From NCBI GenBank assembly GCA_023251135.1, contig JAHEZJ010000005.1, positions 17,906 through 81,905 on the forward strand: a DNA stretch of 64,000 nt, written 5' to 3'. Both the position numbers and the translations under genes were made by a program. Source of the DNA: Flavobacterium sp. Lineage in GTDB: Bacteria > Bacteroidota > Bacteroidia > Flavobacteriales > Flavobacteriaceae. Positions 37,726 to 47,791 of the stretch are shown here, one piece after another; the stretch's first letter is position 1, and the number at the start of each line of letters is the position of its first letter. A model generated the notes under the pieces. It saw only the letters and a list, made by a program, of their open reading frames with translations, ran no database searches and had not been told where the DNA came from.

Positions 37726-38208
37726 TTATTTTAACAGATACAATTTGGCACAGGCACGTGCGTCTGATAATGCTTCATGATGATTCAACTGAATTTTCAT
37801 CTCGCGGCAACAGTCACTCAATTTAGTTGGTTTGAAGCCTTTTGCTTTGTATATTTTAACCGTACATTCCCATTTAGCTGCAATATTCAGATCATCATAA
37901 TTCAGACCATAAAGCGCCATTGATTTCATTAATACGTTGCGGTCAAAACTTTCATTATGTGCCACGACAACTCTGTTTTTTAATCTTTTTTCGATTTCGG
38001 GATAGACCTGTACAAAAGACTTTGCAGCAACAGTATCTCGCGGATATATACCATGAACCTGAATGGTGAAGGGATTGTACTGATTGTTTGGCGGCTTGAT
38101 GAGTGTAACAAATTCGTCTACAATTATTCCGTTTTCTACCGTTACAATCCCAACCGAACACGGATGGTAACTGGTTGCAGTTTCAAAGTCTATGGCGGTA
38201 AAGTTCAT
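37726..38208 (-). CDS. DEDDh 3'-5' exonuclease (DnaQ/epsilon-like)
   Basis: A 160-residue exonuclease domain with ExoI DxE in FTAIDFETAT, ExoII in VVAHNESFDRNVL and ExoIII H-x4-D in HHEALSDARACA. It probably trims DNA or RNA 3' ends and contains no polymerase domain. The frame is open up to 38256, but that 5' part overlaps a terminator hairpin (38231-38272) of the upstream gene. I therefore choose the ATG at 38208 (MNFTAIDFETAT). It is followed by the DUF2851 gene. Confidence 0.88.
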   Translation of the reverse strand: MNFTAIDFETATSYHPCSVGIVTVENGIIVDEFVTLIKPPNNQYNPFTIQVHGIYPRDTVAAKSFVQVYPEIEKRLKNRVVVAHNESFDRNVLMKSMALYGLNYDDLNIAAKWECTVKIYKAKGFKPTKLSDCCREMKIQLNHHEALSDARACAKLYLLK

Positions 38209-38227
38209 ATGCTGTGCTATAGTAGTA

Positions 38228-38272
38228 AAAAAATCCATAAATCTAATTGTTTCCAACCAGATTTATGGATTT
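38228..38272 (-). terminator. Terminator after the CBS-domain synthase gene
   Basis: Perfect 14-bp arms AAATCCATAAATCT (38231-38244) and AGATTTATGGATTT (38259-38272), followed on the minus strand by a T run. It lies 22 bases past the synthase stop. Confidence 0.85.
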
Positions 38273-38294
38273 ATAAATTTATTAAAAAATCGCT

Positions 38295-39656
38295 TTATTT
38301 TATTGATCCGATAATATCATATTTTGTAATGATATGATGATTTCCGTTTTCAAGGTCAACTAAAACAGCGTCGTTTTCTTTGGTAAATAATTTAGATACC
38401 TCTTCAATTGGAGTTCCTAATTTCACAATTGGGAAAGGTTTCCCCATTACTTCTTTAATTGGTTTTTCGGCAACGTTTTTATCGGCAACATAACTTCTGA
38501 ATAAGTCTGTTTCGTCAACAGAGCCCACAAATCCATTGATATCTACTACCGGAATTTGAGAAATTTTATATTTGCGCATACGTTCGATTGCGTGAGAAAC
38601 TAGTTCTTCGGTACGAACAACGATTAATTGTTTATCGATATGATCTTTTATAACATCCTCGGCTTTTGTTACATTTTCTTCCAGGAAGCCACGTTCGCGC
38701 ATCCAGTCGTCATTAAACATTTTACCTACATAACGGCTTCCTGAATCGTGAAATAATACTACTACCACATCATCCGGCTTGAAATGTTCTTTTAGCTGTA
38801 ATAGCCCTTTTATACAAGCTCCGGCAGAGTTTCCAACAAAAATAGCTTCTTCCAATGCAATTTTTCTGGTGTAAACGGCTGCATCTTTATCGGTTACTTT
38901 AGTGAATCCGTCAATTAAAGAGAAGTCAACGTTTTTAGGCAAAATATCTTCTCCAATTCCTTCTGTGATGTACGAATAGATTTCATTTTCGTCAAAAATT
39001 CCGGTTTCATGGTATTTTTTAAAAACAGAACCGTAGGTATCAATTCCCCAAATTTTAATGTTTGGATTTTTTTCTTTCAGGTATTTTCCAACTCCTGAGA
39101 TCGTTCCCCCTGTTCCTACTCCAACTACAAAATGCGTGATCTTTCCATCGGTCTGTTTCCAGATTTCTGGTCCGGTTTGCTCATAATGTGCCAATGAATT
39201 AGACATGTTATCGTATTGATTCACATACCATGAATTTGGTGTTTCACTAGCCAGACGTTTTGAAACTGAGTAATAAGAACGTGGATCTGTAGGCTCTACA
39301 TCGGTAGGACAAACGACCACTTTAGCTCCTACTGCACGCAGGATATCCATTTTTTCTTTAGACTGTTTGTCTGATATTACACAAATCAGTTTGTAGCCTT
39401 TGATGATGGCTACAAGTGCCAATCCCATTCCTGTATTTCCTGAAGTACCTTCAATAATGGTTCCTCCTGGTTTTAATCGGCCATCTGCCTCTGCATCTTC
39501 AATCATTTTCACGGCCATTCTGTCTTTAACAGAATTCCCGGGATTAAAAGTTTCGACTTTTGCCAATACCAGCGCATCTATTTCAGCAACAATTTTGTTG
39601 AGTTTTACCAATGGTGTATTACCGATTGTTTCTAAAATGTTTTTTGAAAAGTCCAT
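38295..39656 (-). CDS. PLP-dependent cysteine synthase / cystathionine beta-synthase with C-terminal CBS pair
   Basis: A 453-residue fold-type II PLP enzyme. The Schiff-base lysine is Lys44 in FNPGNSVKDRMA, the substrate loop is EGTSGNTGMG, and the phosphate-binding GVGTGGTISGVGKYL follows. After about residue 335 come two CBS motifs (IERMRKYKISQIPVVDINGFVGSV and PIEEVSKLFTKENDAVLV). This order is that of cystathionine beta-synthase, though several such bacterial enzymes make cysteine from O-acetylserine. The CBS pair suggests adenosyl-ligand control. Which reaction dominates cannot be settled here. Confidence 0.92.
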   Translation of the reverse strand: MDFSKNILETIGNTPLVKLNKIVAEIDALVLAKVETFNPGNSVKDRMAVKMIEDAEADGRLKPGGTIIEGTSGNTGMGLALVAIIKGYKLICVISDKQSKEKMDILRAVGAKVVVCPTDVEPTDPRSYYSVSKRLASETPNSWYVNQYDNMSNSLAHYEQTGPEIWKQTDGKITHFVVGVGTGGTISGVGKYLKEKNPNIKIWGIDTYGSVFKKYHETGIFDENEIYSYITEGIGEDILPKNVDFSLIDGFTKVTDKDAAVYTRKIALEEAIFVGNSAGACIKGLLQLKEHFKPDDVVVVLFHDSGSRYVGKMFNDDWMRERGFLEENVTKAEDVIKDHIDKQLIVVRTEELVSHAIERMRKYKISQIPVVDINGFVGSVDETDLFRSYVADKNVAEKPIKEVMGKPFPIVKLGTPIEEVSKLFTKENDAVLVDLENGNHHIITKYDIIGSIK

Positions 39657-39706
39657 TTCTATTTGAATTTTAATATTTGGTTTTTAAAAATATGAGAAGC
39701 CTAATT

Positions 39707-41674
39707 TTATTGGAAGAAGTTCCAAACCAGACCAAATCGGATCACAAAATCGCGATAAGGATTATTAGGTGCCGAATAATAATCGCCTTTTGAAAATAAA
39801 GCGTTTATGTGTTCTGCTTTTAAATAAAAGCGGGTTTGACGAATTCTGGCATTTACAAAAAGATCGAATAACGGGTAGCCCCCTATCTTTTTGTTATGCT
39901 GAACAAAAAATTCTCCGATAACCGGATTATAGTCATTTCCGTAATATTTTGTAAAATAATTAAATACTACTCCAGATTGCATATACAATGCTTTCTTAAA
40001 AAAGTGTCCCGAATAATAGAATGTATTTCTGGTTACGAAATCGGGTACATTTAAAATCAGATCTGATTGTTCTACTTTTTGATACAAAAGTGTATTGTCT
40101 AATGCAAATCGGCCAAATTTAAACTCACGGCTTGCTTTAATTTCAAGGTAATTAATAGCGCTACCGTATTGAGCCGGCTTAATAATCTGAGTATGTGCCG
40201 CGGTCTGAATATCAGAAGATTTGTCTTCAAAATACAAATGATCGTTTAAAACGGTGTATTGCACTTCTGCGTTTACCCAGGGTGTTCCAACACTGGCACT
40301 AAGCGAATTAATTTTTTCATTTTTAAAATTATTCGACCAGTTGTACTCGGTGTAGCTGCTTTGGTATAAATTGAAGTTGTTGTTTGGTAATTTATTGATG
40401 TTACGATATCTAAAATCAAACTGAATTTTATCGTTCATATCGTATCTCAATTTCGCATCTAAATTAGAAAGCGACTGATTGGTAATGGATCTAGAATACA
40501 AGAAACGCCCGTTCCATTTGTTCTTTTGATATTCGTACTGCCCTCCGAAGTTATTAATTTGTAAAAATAAATTATCCGGAATAACTGTTTTATCCTTATG
40601 GATTATAATTCTTCCGTATTCATAATTTGATCTGTAATCGTCTACGAAAAAATTAAATTTCCCTAAAAGAGAATTTTCGTAGGCAAGTCCAACCTTATTA
40701 TATAGTCTTTCGTATTTTGTTTTATCGTTAATCCCACTAGTAACATACGAATCTCCAAATCGCTGAACCAGTGTATTACCAACGTTTGAAGTTAATGTCG
40801 CCTGAGTGTACTCAAAAAGTTTATTTTCGTAATTAAACTGGTGCGTTACATATAAATTATTGTTTCCGTTTTTCGGATTTACTCTGAACGCATGATCAAA
40901 AAACAAACGTCTTCCTTTCAAAAAAGATTTGGCATCTGTTAGGTATACCTGTAATCTTTGACGGTTTTTATAATCTTTATTATCACTTTCAAAATCTGTG
41001 GAAGTTGTAATCCCTCCATTTTCTTCATTTGAAATGTCCTGATACGTATAGTGAGCATTTATGGCATACCTTTTATCTGTTGTGGCATAACTGGTGGTGA
41101 ATCTGAAATTTCCCGCACTTACCAATTGGTTTATATAATCTCCTTCTGAGCGTAAACCTTTGTAAGCAATAGAAAAGTTAAGATTTTTTGAGGTGTTTAA
41201 CGTAATAAAGGAGTCCACGTTCTGACCTTTATTGATGGTAGTGTTAAAAAACAATTCGGTAAAAGGAGTTGCCGCCGAATAATAACGAATCTGATCGGCT
41301 TCCATATAATTAAAATGTTTACCGCTAAAACCAATTTCAGGGTAAGGAGAAAAATTCGTTAAGCTATACTGCAGTGTATTAAAAGTTTGTCCGATGTTTG
41401 AGAAAGCCAAAAGCCCGAAATCGTCTTTTCTAAGATGATTTTGTCTGTAGGCACTTTTCAAGGTTAGCGAAGTATCTACATAGGTGGTATCGTGCTCCAA
41501 TGTGATAATCTGATATTGATCTATGGTAGCGATCTTGGCTTTTTTCTTTTTTACCGTATCAGTTATACTTGAATATTTGGTGTTCATGTCTAAGTTATTT
41601 TTAGATGCAGTTTTTTCCTGAGAAAATACTAAAGTTGGCACAACTAAAAGATATAGAAAAATGAATATTCTCAT
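39707..41674 (-). CDS. Putative outer-membrane porin (Porin_10 family)
   Basis: A 655-residue exported protein with a signal peptide (MRIFIFLYLLVVPTLVFSQ) and many alternating amphipathic strands ending in aromatic residues, finishing VIRFGLVWNFFQ, as in beta-barrels. The sequence KDDFGLLAFSNIGQTFNTL and NFSPYPEIGFSGKHFNYME is typical of the Bacteroidota Porin_10 group. It lies 50 bases downstream of nothing obvious and has its own promoter candidate. The transported solute is unknown. Confidence 0.85.
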   Translation of the reverse strand: MRIFIFLYLLVVPTLVFSQEKTASKNNLDMNTKYSSITDTVKKKKAKIATIDQYQIITLEHDTTYVDTSLTLKSAYRQNHLRKDDFGLLAFSNIGQTFNTLQYSLTNFSPYPEIGFSGKHFNYMEADQIRYYSAATPFTELFFNTTINKGQNVDSFITLNTSKNLNFSIAYKGLRSEGDYINQLVSAGNFRFTTSYATTDKRYAINAHYTYQDISNEENGGITTSTDFESDNKDYKNRQRLQVYLTDAKSFLKGRRLFFDHAFRVNPKNGNNNLYVTHQFNYENKLFEYTQATLTSNVGNTLVQRFGDSYVTSGINDKTKYERLYNKVGLAYENSLLGKFNFFVDDYRSNYEYGRIIIHKDKTVIPDNLFLQINNFGGQYEYQKNKWNGRFLYSRSITNQSLSNLDAKLRYDMNDKIQFDFRYRNINKLPNNNFNLYQSSYTEYNWSNNFKNEKINSLSASVGTPWVNAEVQYTVLNDHLYFEDKSSDIQTAAHTQIIKPAQYGSAINYLEIKASREFKFGRFALDNTLLYQKVEQSDLILNVPDFVTRNTFYYSGHFFKKALYMQSGVVFNYFTKYYGNDYNPVIGEFFVQHNKKIGGYPLFDLFVNARIRQTRFYLKAEHINALFSKGDYYSAPNNPYRDFVIRFGLVWNFFQ

Positions 41675-41716
41675 TTGGTGGTTTTATAGGTAATTATTAC
41701 GACAAAATTTATCAGG

Positions 41717-41750
41717 CAAAGGTAAAAGATAAAAACGTATAAAAAAACAA
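41717..41750 (-). promoter_or_regulatory. Promoter candidate for the porin gene
   Basis: Reverse strand TTG (41750-41748), 23 bases, TACCTTTG (41724-41717), 42 bases before the start codon. Confidence 0.4.
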
Positions 41751-41795
41751 ATCATTGTTATCTGGATTCTTTTTCAAACCAAACTGTTGAAACAA

Positions 41796-41823
41796 AAACC
41801 CCCAATCAAAAAATTGATTGAGG
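41796..41823 (-). terminator. Terminator after susD
   Basis: On the minus strand CCCTCAATCAA pairs with TTGATTGGGGG around a short loop, followed by TTTTT, 34 bases past the SusD stop. Confidence 0.75.
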
Positions 41824-41857
41824 GCTTTCAAAAAAAATCAAAATATTTATCTTAATT

Positions 41858-43450
41858 CTACCAGTCTGGGTTTTGTCCTAATCCTGGATTAGTTTGCATT
41901 TCAATTTGTGGTATTGGCCAAATAAATTTATAATCTGCATAAGGAAGAGCAGGAACTCCATAAGGACCTGTATAAGGTGTTCCTAAAGTGTATAATGCAG
42001 CAGCTGGTGCAGCATTAGCCAATTTTGCAGGTACACCATTAATTGCTACAGCTGCAATTGGATCTCCTTGAAGTCTGCTAATATCAGACCATCTGCGTCC
42101 TTCCATTAAGAATTCGATTCTTCTTTCGATAAGAATACCAGCAACCAAATCAGCAGGTGTAGCAAAAGAAGCAGCAGTATAAGCCTGTCCAACCGGATTA
42201 GCCGGAGTTGCTACAGGATTACCCAATGCTCTGTTTCTTACAGAGTTTAATAAAGTAAGAGCTACTGTAGTGTTTGACAAACGAGCCTGAGCTTCTGCCA
42301 TATTCAATACTACTTCAGCATATCTGATAACCGGAGCAGCATCCGTTAAGTTTGTAATGTCAGAATATTTGTTAGTATATTTTCTTCCAGCTACAGTTTT
42401 AATCATAACTCCTTCTTCTCTTCTTTTATCATCCGCTAACCATTTGCTATTTCTCCAAATGATAGGGCTAATATTTACTAAGGCTCTATTGTTCAAAATA
42501 CTAGCCAAACCTGCATTAACTCCAGGGTTAGCTGTAGCTGAATGCTGAATAGAGAAGATAGATTCTGTATTAGACAAGTTACTTGCAGGAACAAATACGT
42601 CACCAGGTTTAGCAGTCAAAGTGTATACACCATTTAACTTAACACCTTCAGTAATTACGTTTGCCCAGTCTCTTTTTTGAAGATATACTCTTGTTTTGAA
42701 AGCGATAGCTGCAGATTTAGTTGCTTTAGCTACTACTCTACCTCCTGCAAATCCATTTGATGTGATCAATTTTTCAGCATCATTCAAATCTGCAATTACT
42801 TTATCATAACATTGAGCAACTGAGTTTCTAGGTTTTACGTTTTCAGCATCAATTTCTGCCTGAGTGTTAATACCAACTTCTCTGTAAGGAATACCCGCGT
42901 GAGTAGCACCTGGAGTGTGGAAATAAGGTCTTGCAAAATAGTTTAACAATTCAAAATGTGTAATTGCTCTTAAAAATTTAGCTTGTCCGATATAGTCATC
43001 ACCAACTGCTTTAGTGATAACACCTTTTGCAACAGCATCAGTTGTACCTTCGATCATTAAGTTACATCTGTTGATTAATCTGTAACCATCAACCCAGTAG
43101 TACACGTTGTTAGCCGATGTAGGATCATAAGTTTGAGTATAAGTAAGCTGATAAAAAGTTGCATTATTTACAGCATCTTCTCCCATACATTCTCCTTGTT
43201 CAACAAAAGCAGCTCCCCAAACATAACCTCTACCTCCGTTTGAAGTTCCACTGTTATAAGTACCAATAGCAGCTGCATTATAAACACCATTCATATATGT
43301 TTCGATATAAGCAGGCGTTGAAAAGGCAACATCTGTAGGAACGTTATTTACAGGAACAAGATCTAATATCTTGTCTTCTGAGCATGAGTTCAGCCCTAAG
43401 ACAACTACAGATAGTAAAATTGATTTTATTATATTTTTCATATTTTTCAT
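41858..43450 (-). CDS. RagB/SusD-family nutrient-binding outer-membrane lipoprotein
   Basis: A 530-residue lipoprotein with Cys23 in LGLNSC followed by SEDK, a surface-export type acidic signal. It has the SusD pattern: early disordered segment LVPVNNVPTDVAF, TPR-like helices (IGQAKFLRAITHFELLNYFARPYF), and the C-terminal RNSVAQCYDKV ... EFLMEGRRWSDISRLQGDP ... FIWPIPQIEMQTNPGLGQNPDW. It binds nutrient on the cell surface for its SusC partner, 1 base upstream. The start could also be the second ATG three codons in. Confidence 0.94.
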   Translation of the reverse strand: MKNMKNIIKSILLSVVVLGLNSCSEDKILDLVPVNNVPTDVAFSTPAYIETYMNGVYNAAAIGTYNSGTSNGGRGYVWGAAFVEQGECMGEDAVNNATFYQLTYTQTYDPTSANNVYYWVDGYRLINRCNLMIEGTTDAVAKGVITKAVGDDYIGQAKFLRAITHFELLNYFARPYFHTPGATHAGIPYREVGINTQAEIDAENVKPRNSVAQCYDKVIADLNDAEKLITSNGFAGGRVVAKATKSAAIAFKTRVYLQKRDWANVITEGVKLNGVYTLTAKPGDVFVPASNLSNTESIFSIQHSATANPGVNAGLASILNNRALVNISPIIWRNSKWLADDKRREEGVMIKTVAGRKYTNKYSDITNLTDAAPVIRYAEVVLNMAEAQARLSNTTVALTLLNSVRNRALGNPVATPANPVGQAYTAASFATPADLVAGILIERRIEFLMEGRRWSDISRLQGDPIAAVAINGVPAKLANAAPAAALYTLGTPYTGPYGVPALPYADYKFIWPIPQIEMQTNPGLGQNPDW

Positions 43451-43451
43451 T

Positions 43452-46400
43452 TTATAAACTTACATTAAGACCCACTGATATCACTTTAGAACGAGGAGTA
43501 CCGTTAATATCTACTCCAGACGTTTCCATCTCTGGGTTAATACCTTTATAATCAGAGATCAACCAAATATTTTGTGCCTGAACATAGATTCTAAAGTTAT
43601 CCACTTTTAATTTATCTAACAATAATTTTGGTAAAGTGTAACCTAAACTAATATTGTCAAGTGAAATAAAGTCTCCTTTTTCAACAAAACGTGAACTTGC
43701 ATTTCCAGAAAGGTTAGTAAATGTATTAGAACTAGCCCATAATCTTGGAGTCCATCCGTCTCCAGGATTGTCAACACTTTGCCATCTTCCTAAAATCTCT
43801 GTTCCGTTATTGTTAAAGTTTTGGTTCATTAACTCTCTTCTTGTAGAGTTGAAAATTTTATTTCCTCCACTAAATCTGAACATGAAACCAAAATCAATAT
43901 TTTTATATTTCATTGTAGAACTTACAGATCCGTAATAAGTTGGAAGTGTATTTCCTAAAATAACTTTATCAGTCGCAGCACTTAAAGTAGCCGGAGTTGT
44001 CATATTAGCAGGATTGCTTGGATCGAATGCAAAATAAGTTGAAGATGCAAGATTTCCTTGTACTAAACTTCCATCTGCTTTATAGTAAACCGGGTTACCA
44101 TTTGCTTTGTTAACTCCCCAATATTTAAATCCGTATAATGAGTTCATAGACTCACCTTGTCTAAGGATCAAGTTAGGTGCAATATTAGTATCAGAAGAAG
44201 TACCTCCAATAATATCCTGACCGTCTACTAATTCAGTTACAACGTTTTTAGACAATGTTAAGTTAGAAGATACATCCCATTTAAAGTTCTCATTGTTGAT
44301 TGCTTTAAAGCTTACAGCAAACTCATACCCTTCGTTGTACAATTTACCAATGTTTTTGTTAGTTGTATTAAACGGAATACCTAAAGAAGGTGAAACCGGT
44401 ACAGCCAAAATTAACTTGTCGATATTATTTCTGTAGTAATCAAATCCGATAGTTAATCTGTTGTTGAACAATCCAACATCAGCACCAAAATCGATTTTTT
44501 CACTAGATTCCCATTGAAGCACTGGGTTTCCAAATTGAGAATAACCAATACCATTTGTAGGTCCGTAAGGAGACGGAGCTGTTAAATCCATGTATGGGTA
44601 GTTTCCAATTTCAGTATTTCCAACTTTTGAGTAAGAAGCTCTAAGTTTGAAATCAGAAAGTGTATTGCTGATAGGCTGCATGAAATCTTCTTTCGAAACT
44701 GTCCAACCTGCAGAAACTCCAGGGAAATTTGTCCATCTTTTATCTTTTCCTAATTTAGAGATACCGTCTCTTCTGATCGATCCTTGTAGGAAGTATTTCT
44801 CTTTATAGTTATAAGTGAAACGACCTAAGTAAGACATGATACCATTCTCAGTGATAGATCCACCTGAATCTTTAGTGATATAAGAGTTGGTAACAAGGTT
44901 TTTATCGTAGAAATCACTGATGATATCACTTCCTTGACCAAAGAAATATTGGTATTTTTGTTTTTGGTATTCCGCTACTGCAGTTACACCAATATTATGA
45001 TTCTCTGCAAAAGTCTTTTTATAGTTTAAGATATTTTGCCAGTTCCATCTTGCATACTCTGTGTTATCATTGATTAAATAACCGTTTCTTGAACGACCAT
45101 CACCATGAACCGGGTTCCAATATTGGAATCCACCAGTGATAGAGTTATCAGCACTTACCTGAAGTCTGTAGCTTAAATCAGAAGTAATTTTAGCATTTGC
45201 AAAAACATTCAATAAAGTTCTGTTTACTTTAGAATAGTACTTGTTGTGATCTAAAGCATAAACAATATTCGTAATGTTATCTCCTACAGGATCTGTATTA
45301 TCCCATTTTCCAACTGTATTAGTTCCCAATGGTAAAGTTAAGTTATATCCTGTTGGATTAGCAGCATCGTAAATTGGAACGTTAGGTAACTGTCTGATCG
45401 TGTTGAAGATGTTTCCTGAAAGTCCATTAGAACTAGTATTTAAACCATTGTATTCTGTTCTGGTAACACTTAAATTTGTACCAATACTCAACCATTTATT
45501 AATATCCTGATCAATATTTGCTCTAACAGAATATCTTTTCATGCTATTCGCTAAATTGATACCATCCTGATCTGTATATCCAAGAGATAAATAATATTTC
45601 GTTTTATCAGAACCTCCACTAAAAGCAAGGTTATGTGTCATTTGAGCAGCATTTCTCAAAACTGCACCTTGCCAGTCTGTATTATACGTACTTCCAACAG
45701 CCCAAGGAGCTTGTCCTCTGTTTGTTCTTTTCTCGTTAGCAATAACTAAGAAATCAGGAGTTTGTAATAAATCGTATTTTTTTGCAGCACTAGCTACACC
45801 AAAATTAGTTGAATACGTTACTTTTAAACTTCCTTTTTTACCACTTTTTGTAGTAATTAAAATTACTCCATTTGCTGCTCTCGAACCGTAAATTGCAGTT
45901 GCAGCACCATCTTTTAAGATATCAAATGACTCGATATCATCCGGGTTAATGTCTGCTAATCCATTTGTATTAGCTGAACCTCCGATATCTCCTGAAAGAA
46001 TAGGCATACCATCTACAACGATTAATGGATCAGTTCCACTTGAAATAGAAGCAATACCTCTAATTCTAATTTTTGGAGCTACTCCAATAATTCCACTATT
46101 GGTTACAACCTGAACCCCTGCTGCTCTACCGGCTAATACACCCTCGAAACTTGGAGTTACAAGATTAGAAATGACGCTTCCTGCAATTTTTGAGATCGAA
46201 CCGGTTACTTCTTTTCTCTTTTGAACACCGTAACCTACAACTACAACCTCATTCATTAATTGAGCCTCTGACTCTAATACAACATTTACTGAATTTGAAG
46301 AACCAACAGTTGCTTGTTTATTATTCATACCTACATATGAAAAAACTAACACATCACCTGTCTTTGCTTTGATAGAATAACTACCATCAAAATCAGTTTG

Positions 46401-46556
46401 AGTACTTACTTTTGATCCTTTCACAAGAACATTTACTCCCGGAATAACCCCTGTTTTATCAGAGACCTTTCCAGTCACAGTTCTCTCCTGAGCAAAAGAA
46501 AACTGCATAGATAACGCCACAACCAGCGTAAAAATCCATTTAAATTTTAATTTCAT
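43452..46556 (-). CDS. SusC/RagA-family TonB-linked outer-membrane transporter
   Basis: A 1034-residue TonB-dependent transporter. It has a signal peptide (ending QFSFAQ), a carboxypeptidase-regulatory-like domain (TVTGKVSDKTGVIPGVNVLVKG), the TonB-box region NEVVVVGYGVQKRKEVTGSI, a plug (GRAAGVQV, IRGIASISSGTDPLIVVDG) and a 22-strand barrel ending VISVGLNVSL. It pairs with the SusD downstream. No glycoside hydrolase, peptidase, sulfatase or regulator lies beside the pair, so substrate cannot be assigned. No clear TANNTTTG box lies in its upstream region. Confidence 0.96.
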   Translation of the reverse strand: MKLKFKWIFTLVVALSMQFSFAQERTVTGKVSDKTGVIPGVNVLVKGSKVSTQTDFDGSYSIKAKTGDVLVFSYVGMNNKQATVGSSNSVNVVLESEAQLMNEVVVVGYGVQKRKEVTGSISKIAGSVISNLVTPSFEGVLAGRAAGVQVVTNSGIIGVAPKIRIRGIASISSGTDPLIVVDGMPILSGDIGGSANTNGLADINPDDIESFDILKDGAATAIYGSRAANGVILITTKSGKKGSLKVTYSTNFGVASAAKKYDLLQTPDFLVIANEKRTNRGQAPWAVGSTYNTDWQGAVLRNAAQMTHNLAFSGGSDKTKYYLSLGYTDQDGINLANSMKRYSVRANIDQDINKWLSIGTNLSVTRTEYNGLNTSSNGLSGNIFNTIRQLPNVPIYDAANPTGYNLTLPLGTNTVGKWDNTDPVGDNITNIVYALDHNKYYSKVNRTLLNVFANAKITSDLSYRLQVSADNSITGGFQYWNPVHGDGRSRNGYLINDNTEYARWNWQNILNYKKTFAENHNIGVTAVAEYQKQKYQYFFGQGSDIISDFYDKNLVTNSYITKDSGGSITENGIMSYLGRFTYNYKEKYFLQGSIRRDGISKLGKDKRWTNFPGVSAGWTVSKEDFMQPISNTLSDFKLRASYSKVGNTEIGNYPYMDLTAPSPYGPTNGIGYSQFGNPVLQWESSEKIDFGADVGLFNNRLTIGFDYYRNNIDKLILAVPVSPSLGIPFNTTNKNIGKLYNEGYEFAVSFKAINNENFKWDVSSNLTLSKNVVTELVDGQDIIGGTSSDTNIAPNLILRQGESMNSLYGFKYWGVNKANGNPVYYKADGSLVQGNLASSTYFAFDPSNPANMTTPATLSAATDKVILGNTLPTYYGSVSSTMKYKNIDFGFMFRFSGGNKIFNSTRRELMNQNFNNNGTEILGRWQSVDNPGDGWTPRLWASSNTFTNLSGNASSRFVEKGDFISLDNISLGYTLPKLLLDKLKVDNFRIYVQAQNIWLISDYKGINPEMETSGVDINGTPRSKVISVGLNVSL

Positions 46557-46941
46557 TTTAATTTATTTTGAATTAGTATGGCGCAAACATCTTAATTATT
46601 TCTTAAAACTCCAAAAGTTTTTAACTTAATTTTAATCTAAATTCCTAAACATCTCTCAATATCCATCACAATTTGTTTAGATTTCATTCTTTTTAATAGC
46701 AATATTCCTTAATTTTTATTAAAAATATAGATTTATGTAAATTTGACACTTAACAGGCTTTTAACAATTAAGCCCGCAAATAAACAAAGCTGTTAAAAAA
46801 CGGTATCTGCTTTTGCGAACATCGTTTTTATTGCCTTTTTTTTTATCTTTTTCATAAATTCAGCCTATTTTTAAAAAAAGATTTTAAATGCTATTCACAA
46901 AAAATTGTAATATTTTTGATCTTACTATAAAAAAACACAAA
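46557..46941. other. Intergenic region between divergent susC and rnhB
   Basis: The 385 bases are AT-rich. I see the rnhB -7 box (46911-46918) and nothing else supportable: no repeat, tRNA or small gene. An ATG at 46888 opens the rnhB frame early but lies upstream of that box. Confidence 0.5.
46911..46918 (+). promoter_or_regulatory. -7 box of rnhB
   Basis: TATTTTTG, 23 bases before the preferred rnhB start at 46942, the same spacing as at 47761-47768 and 55226-55233. Confidence 0.5.
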
Positions 46942-47598
46942 ATGCTTCAAAAAAATTTTTCAAAATACCTTTTAGAAACCGGAACTGACGAAGCAGGTCG
47001 GGGGTGTTTGGCAGGTCCTGTAACTGCAGCAGCCGTAATTTTACCAGCTGATTTTGAAAACCAAATTCTAAACGACAGTAAACAATTGTCTGAAAAAACA
47101 AGATCCCTGTTAAAACCTGTTATAGAAGAACAAGCCCTCTGTTTTGCCGTTACCCATTTACTACCTGACGAAATCGACGAAATAAACATCCTAAATGCTT
47201 CGATGAAAGGAATGCAGGAATGTGTTTTGAAGTTAAATCCTACACCTGAATTTATTATTGTTGACGGAAACCGTTCGCTGAATGCAAAACTGGGTCTCAA
47301 GAATACTGTTGGAAAACAATTTACCACAGCTGAAATCGAATTGCTAAAATCGATCCCTAATCAAAGTATCATAAAAGGAGATGCGAAATTTTTAAGTATT
47401 GCTGCAGCTTCTGTTCTTGCTAAAACCTATCGAGATGAATATATGGATCTGATTCATGAAGAATTTCCAATGTACAACTGGAAAAAAAATAAAGGTTATC
47501 CAACAAAAGAGCACCGCGAAGCCATTAAAAAGTATGGCACTACAAAATACCACCGAATGTCTTTCAGATTACTGCCTACTCAATTAGAATTGTTTTAA
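46942..47598 (+). CDS. rnhB: Ribonuclease HII
   Basis: A 218-residue RNase HII that removes RNA primers and single ribonucleotides from DNA. The catalytic Asp16-Glu17 lie in [14 protein letters not shown], a further acidic residue in FIIVDGNR, and [21 protein letters not shown] carries the conserved KGD and ASV elements. The frame is open from 46888, but those 18 residues precede the likely -7 box, so the ATG at 46942 ([10 protein letters not shown]) is chosen. Confidence 0.93.
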   Translation: MLQKNFSKYLLETGTDEAGRGCLAGPVTAAAVILPADFENQILNDSKQLSEKTRSLLKPVIEEQALCFAVTHLLPDEIDEINILNASMKGMQECVLKLNPTPEFIIVDGNRSLNAKLGLKNTVGKQFTTAEIELLKSIPNQSIIKGDAKFLSIAAASVLAKTYRDEYMDLIHEEFPMYNWKKNKGYPTKEHREAIKKYGTTKYHRMSFRLLPTQLELF

Positions 47599-47737
47599 AG
47601 AATCAGTACCCTATTTTAGCCAGACACCAACAAATTACTGCTCAACACGCCAAAACACGAAGACAAAACCAATACTAACGGTCACTTTTTCAAAATAGTA
47701 ACTCAAAAAAAACGGATTAAATTAGGTCATTTTTTTT

Positions 47738-47768
47738 TTGTTAAAATCTCTTCGCTTTGTTATCTTTG
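47738..47768 (+). promoter_or_regulatory. Promoter of the OmpA-like lipoprotein gene
   Basis: TTG (47738-47740), 20 bases, TATCTTTG (47761-47768), 23 bases before the ATG at 47792. A full match to the flavobacterial pattern. Confidence 0.6.
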
Positions 47769-47791
47769 ATTTCCAACACAAAACTAACCAC

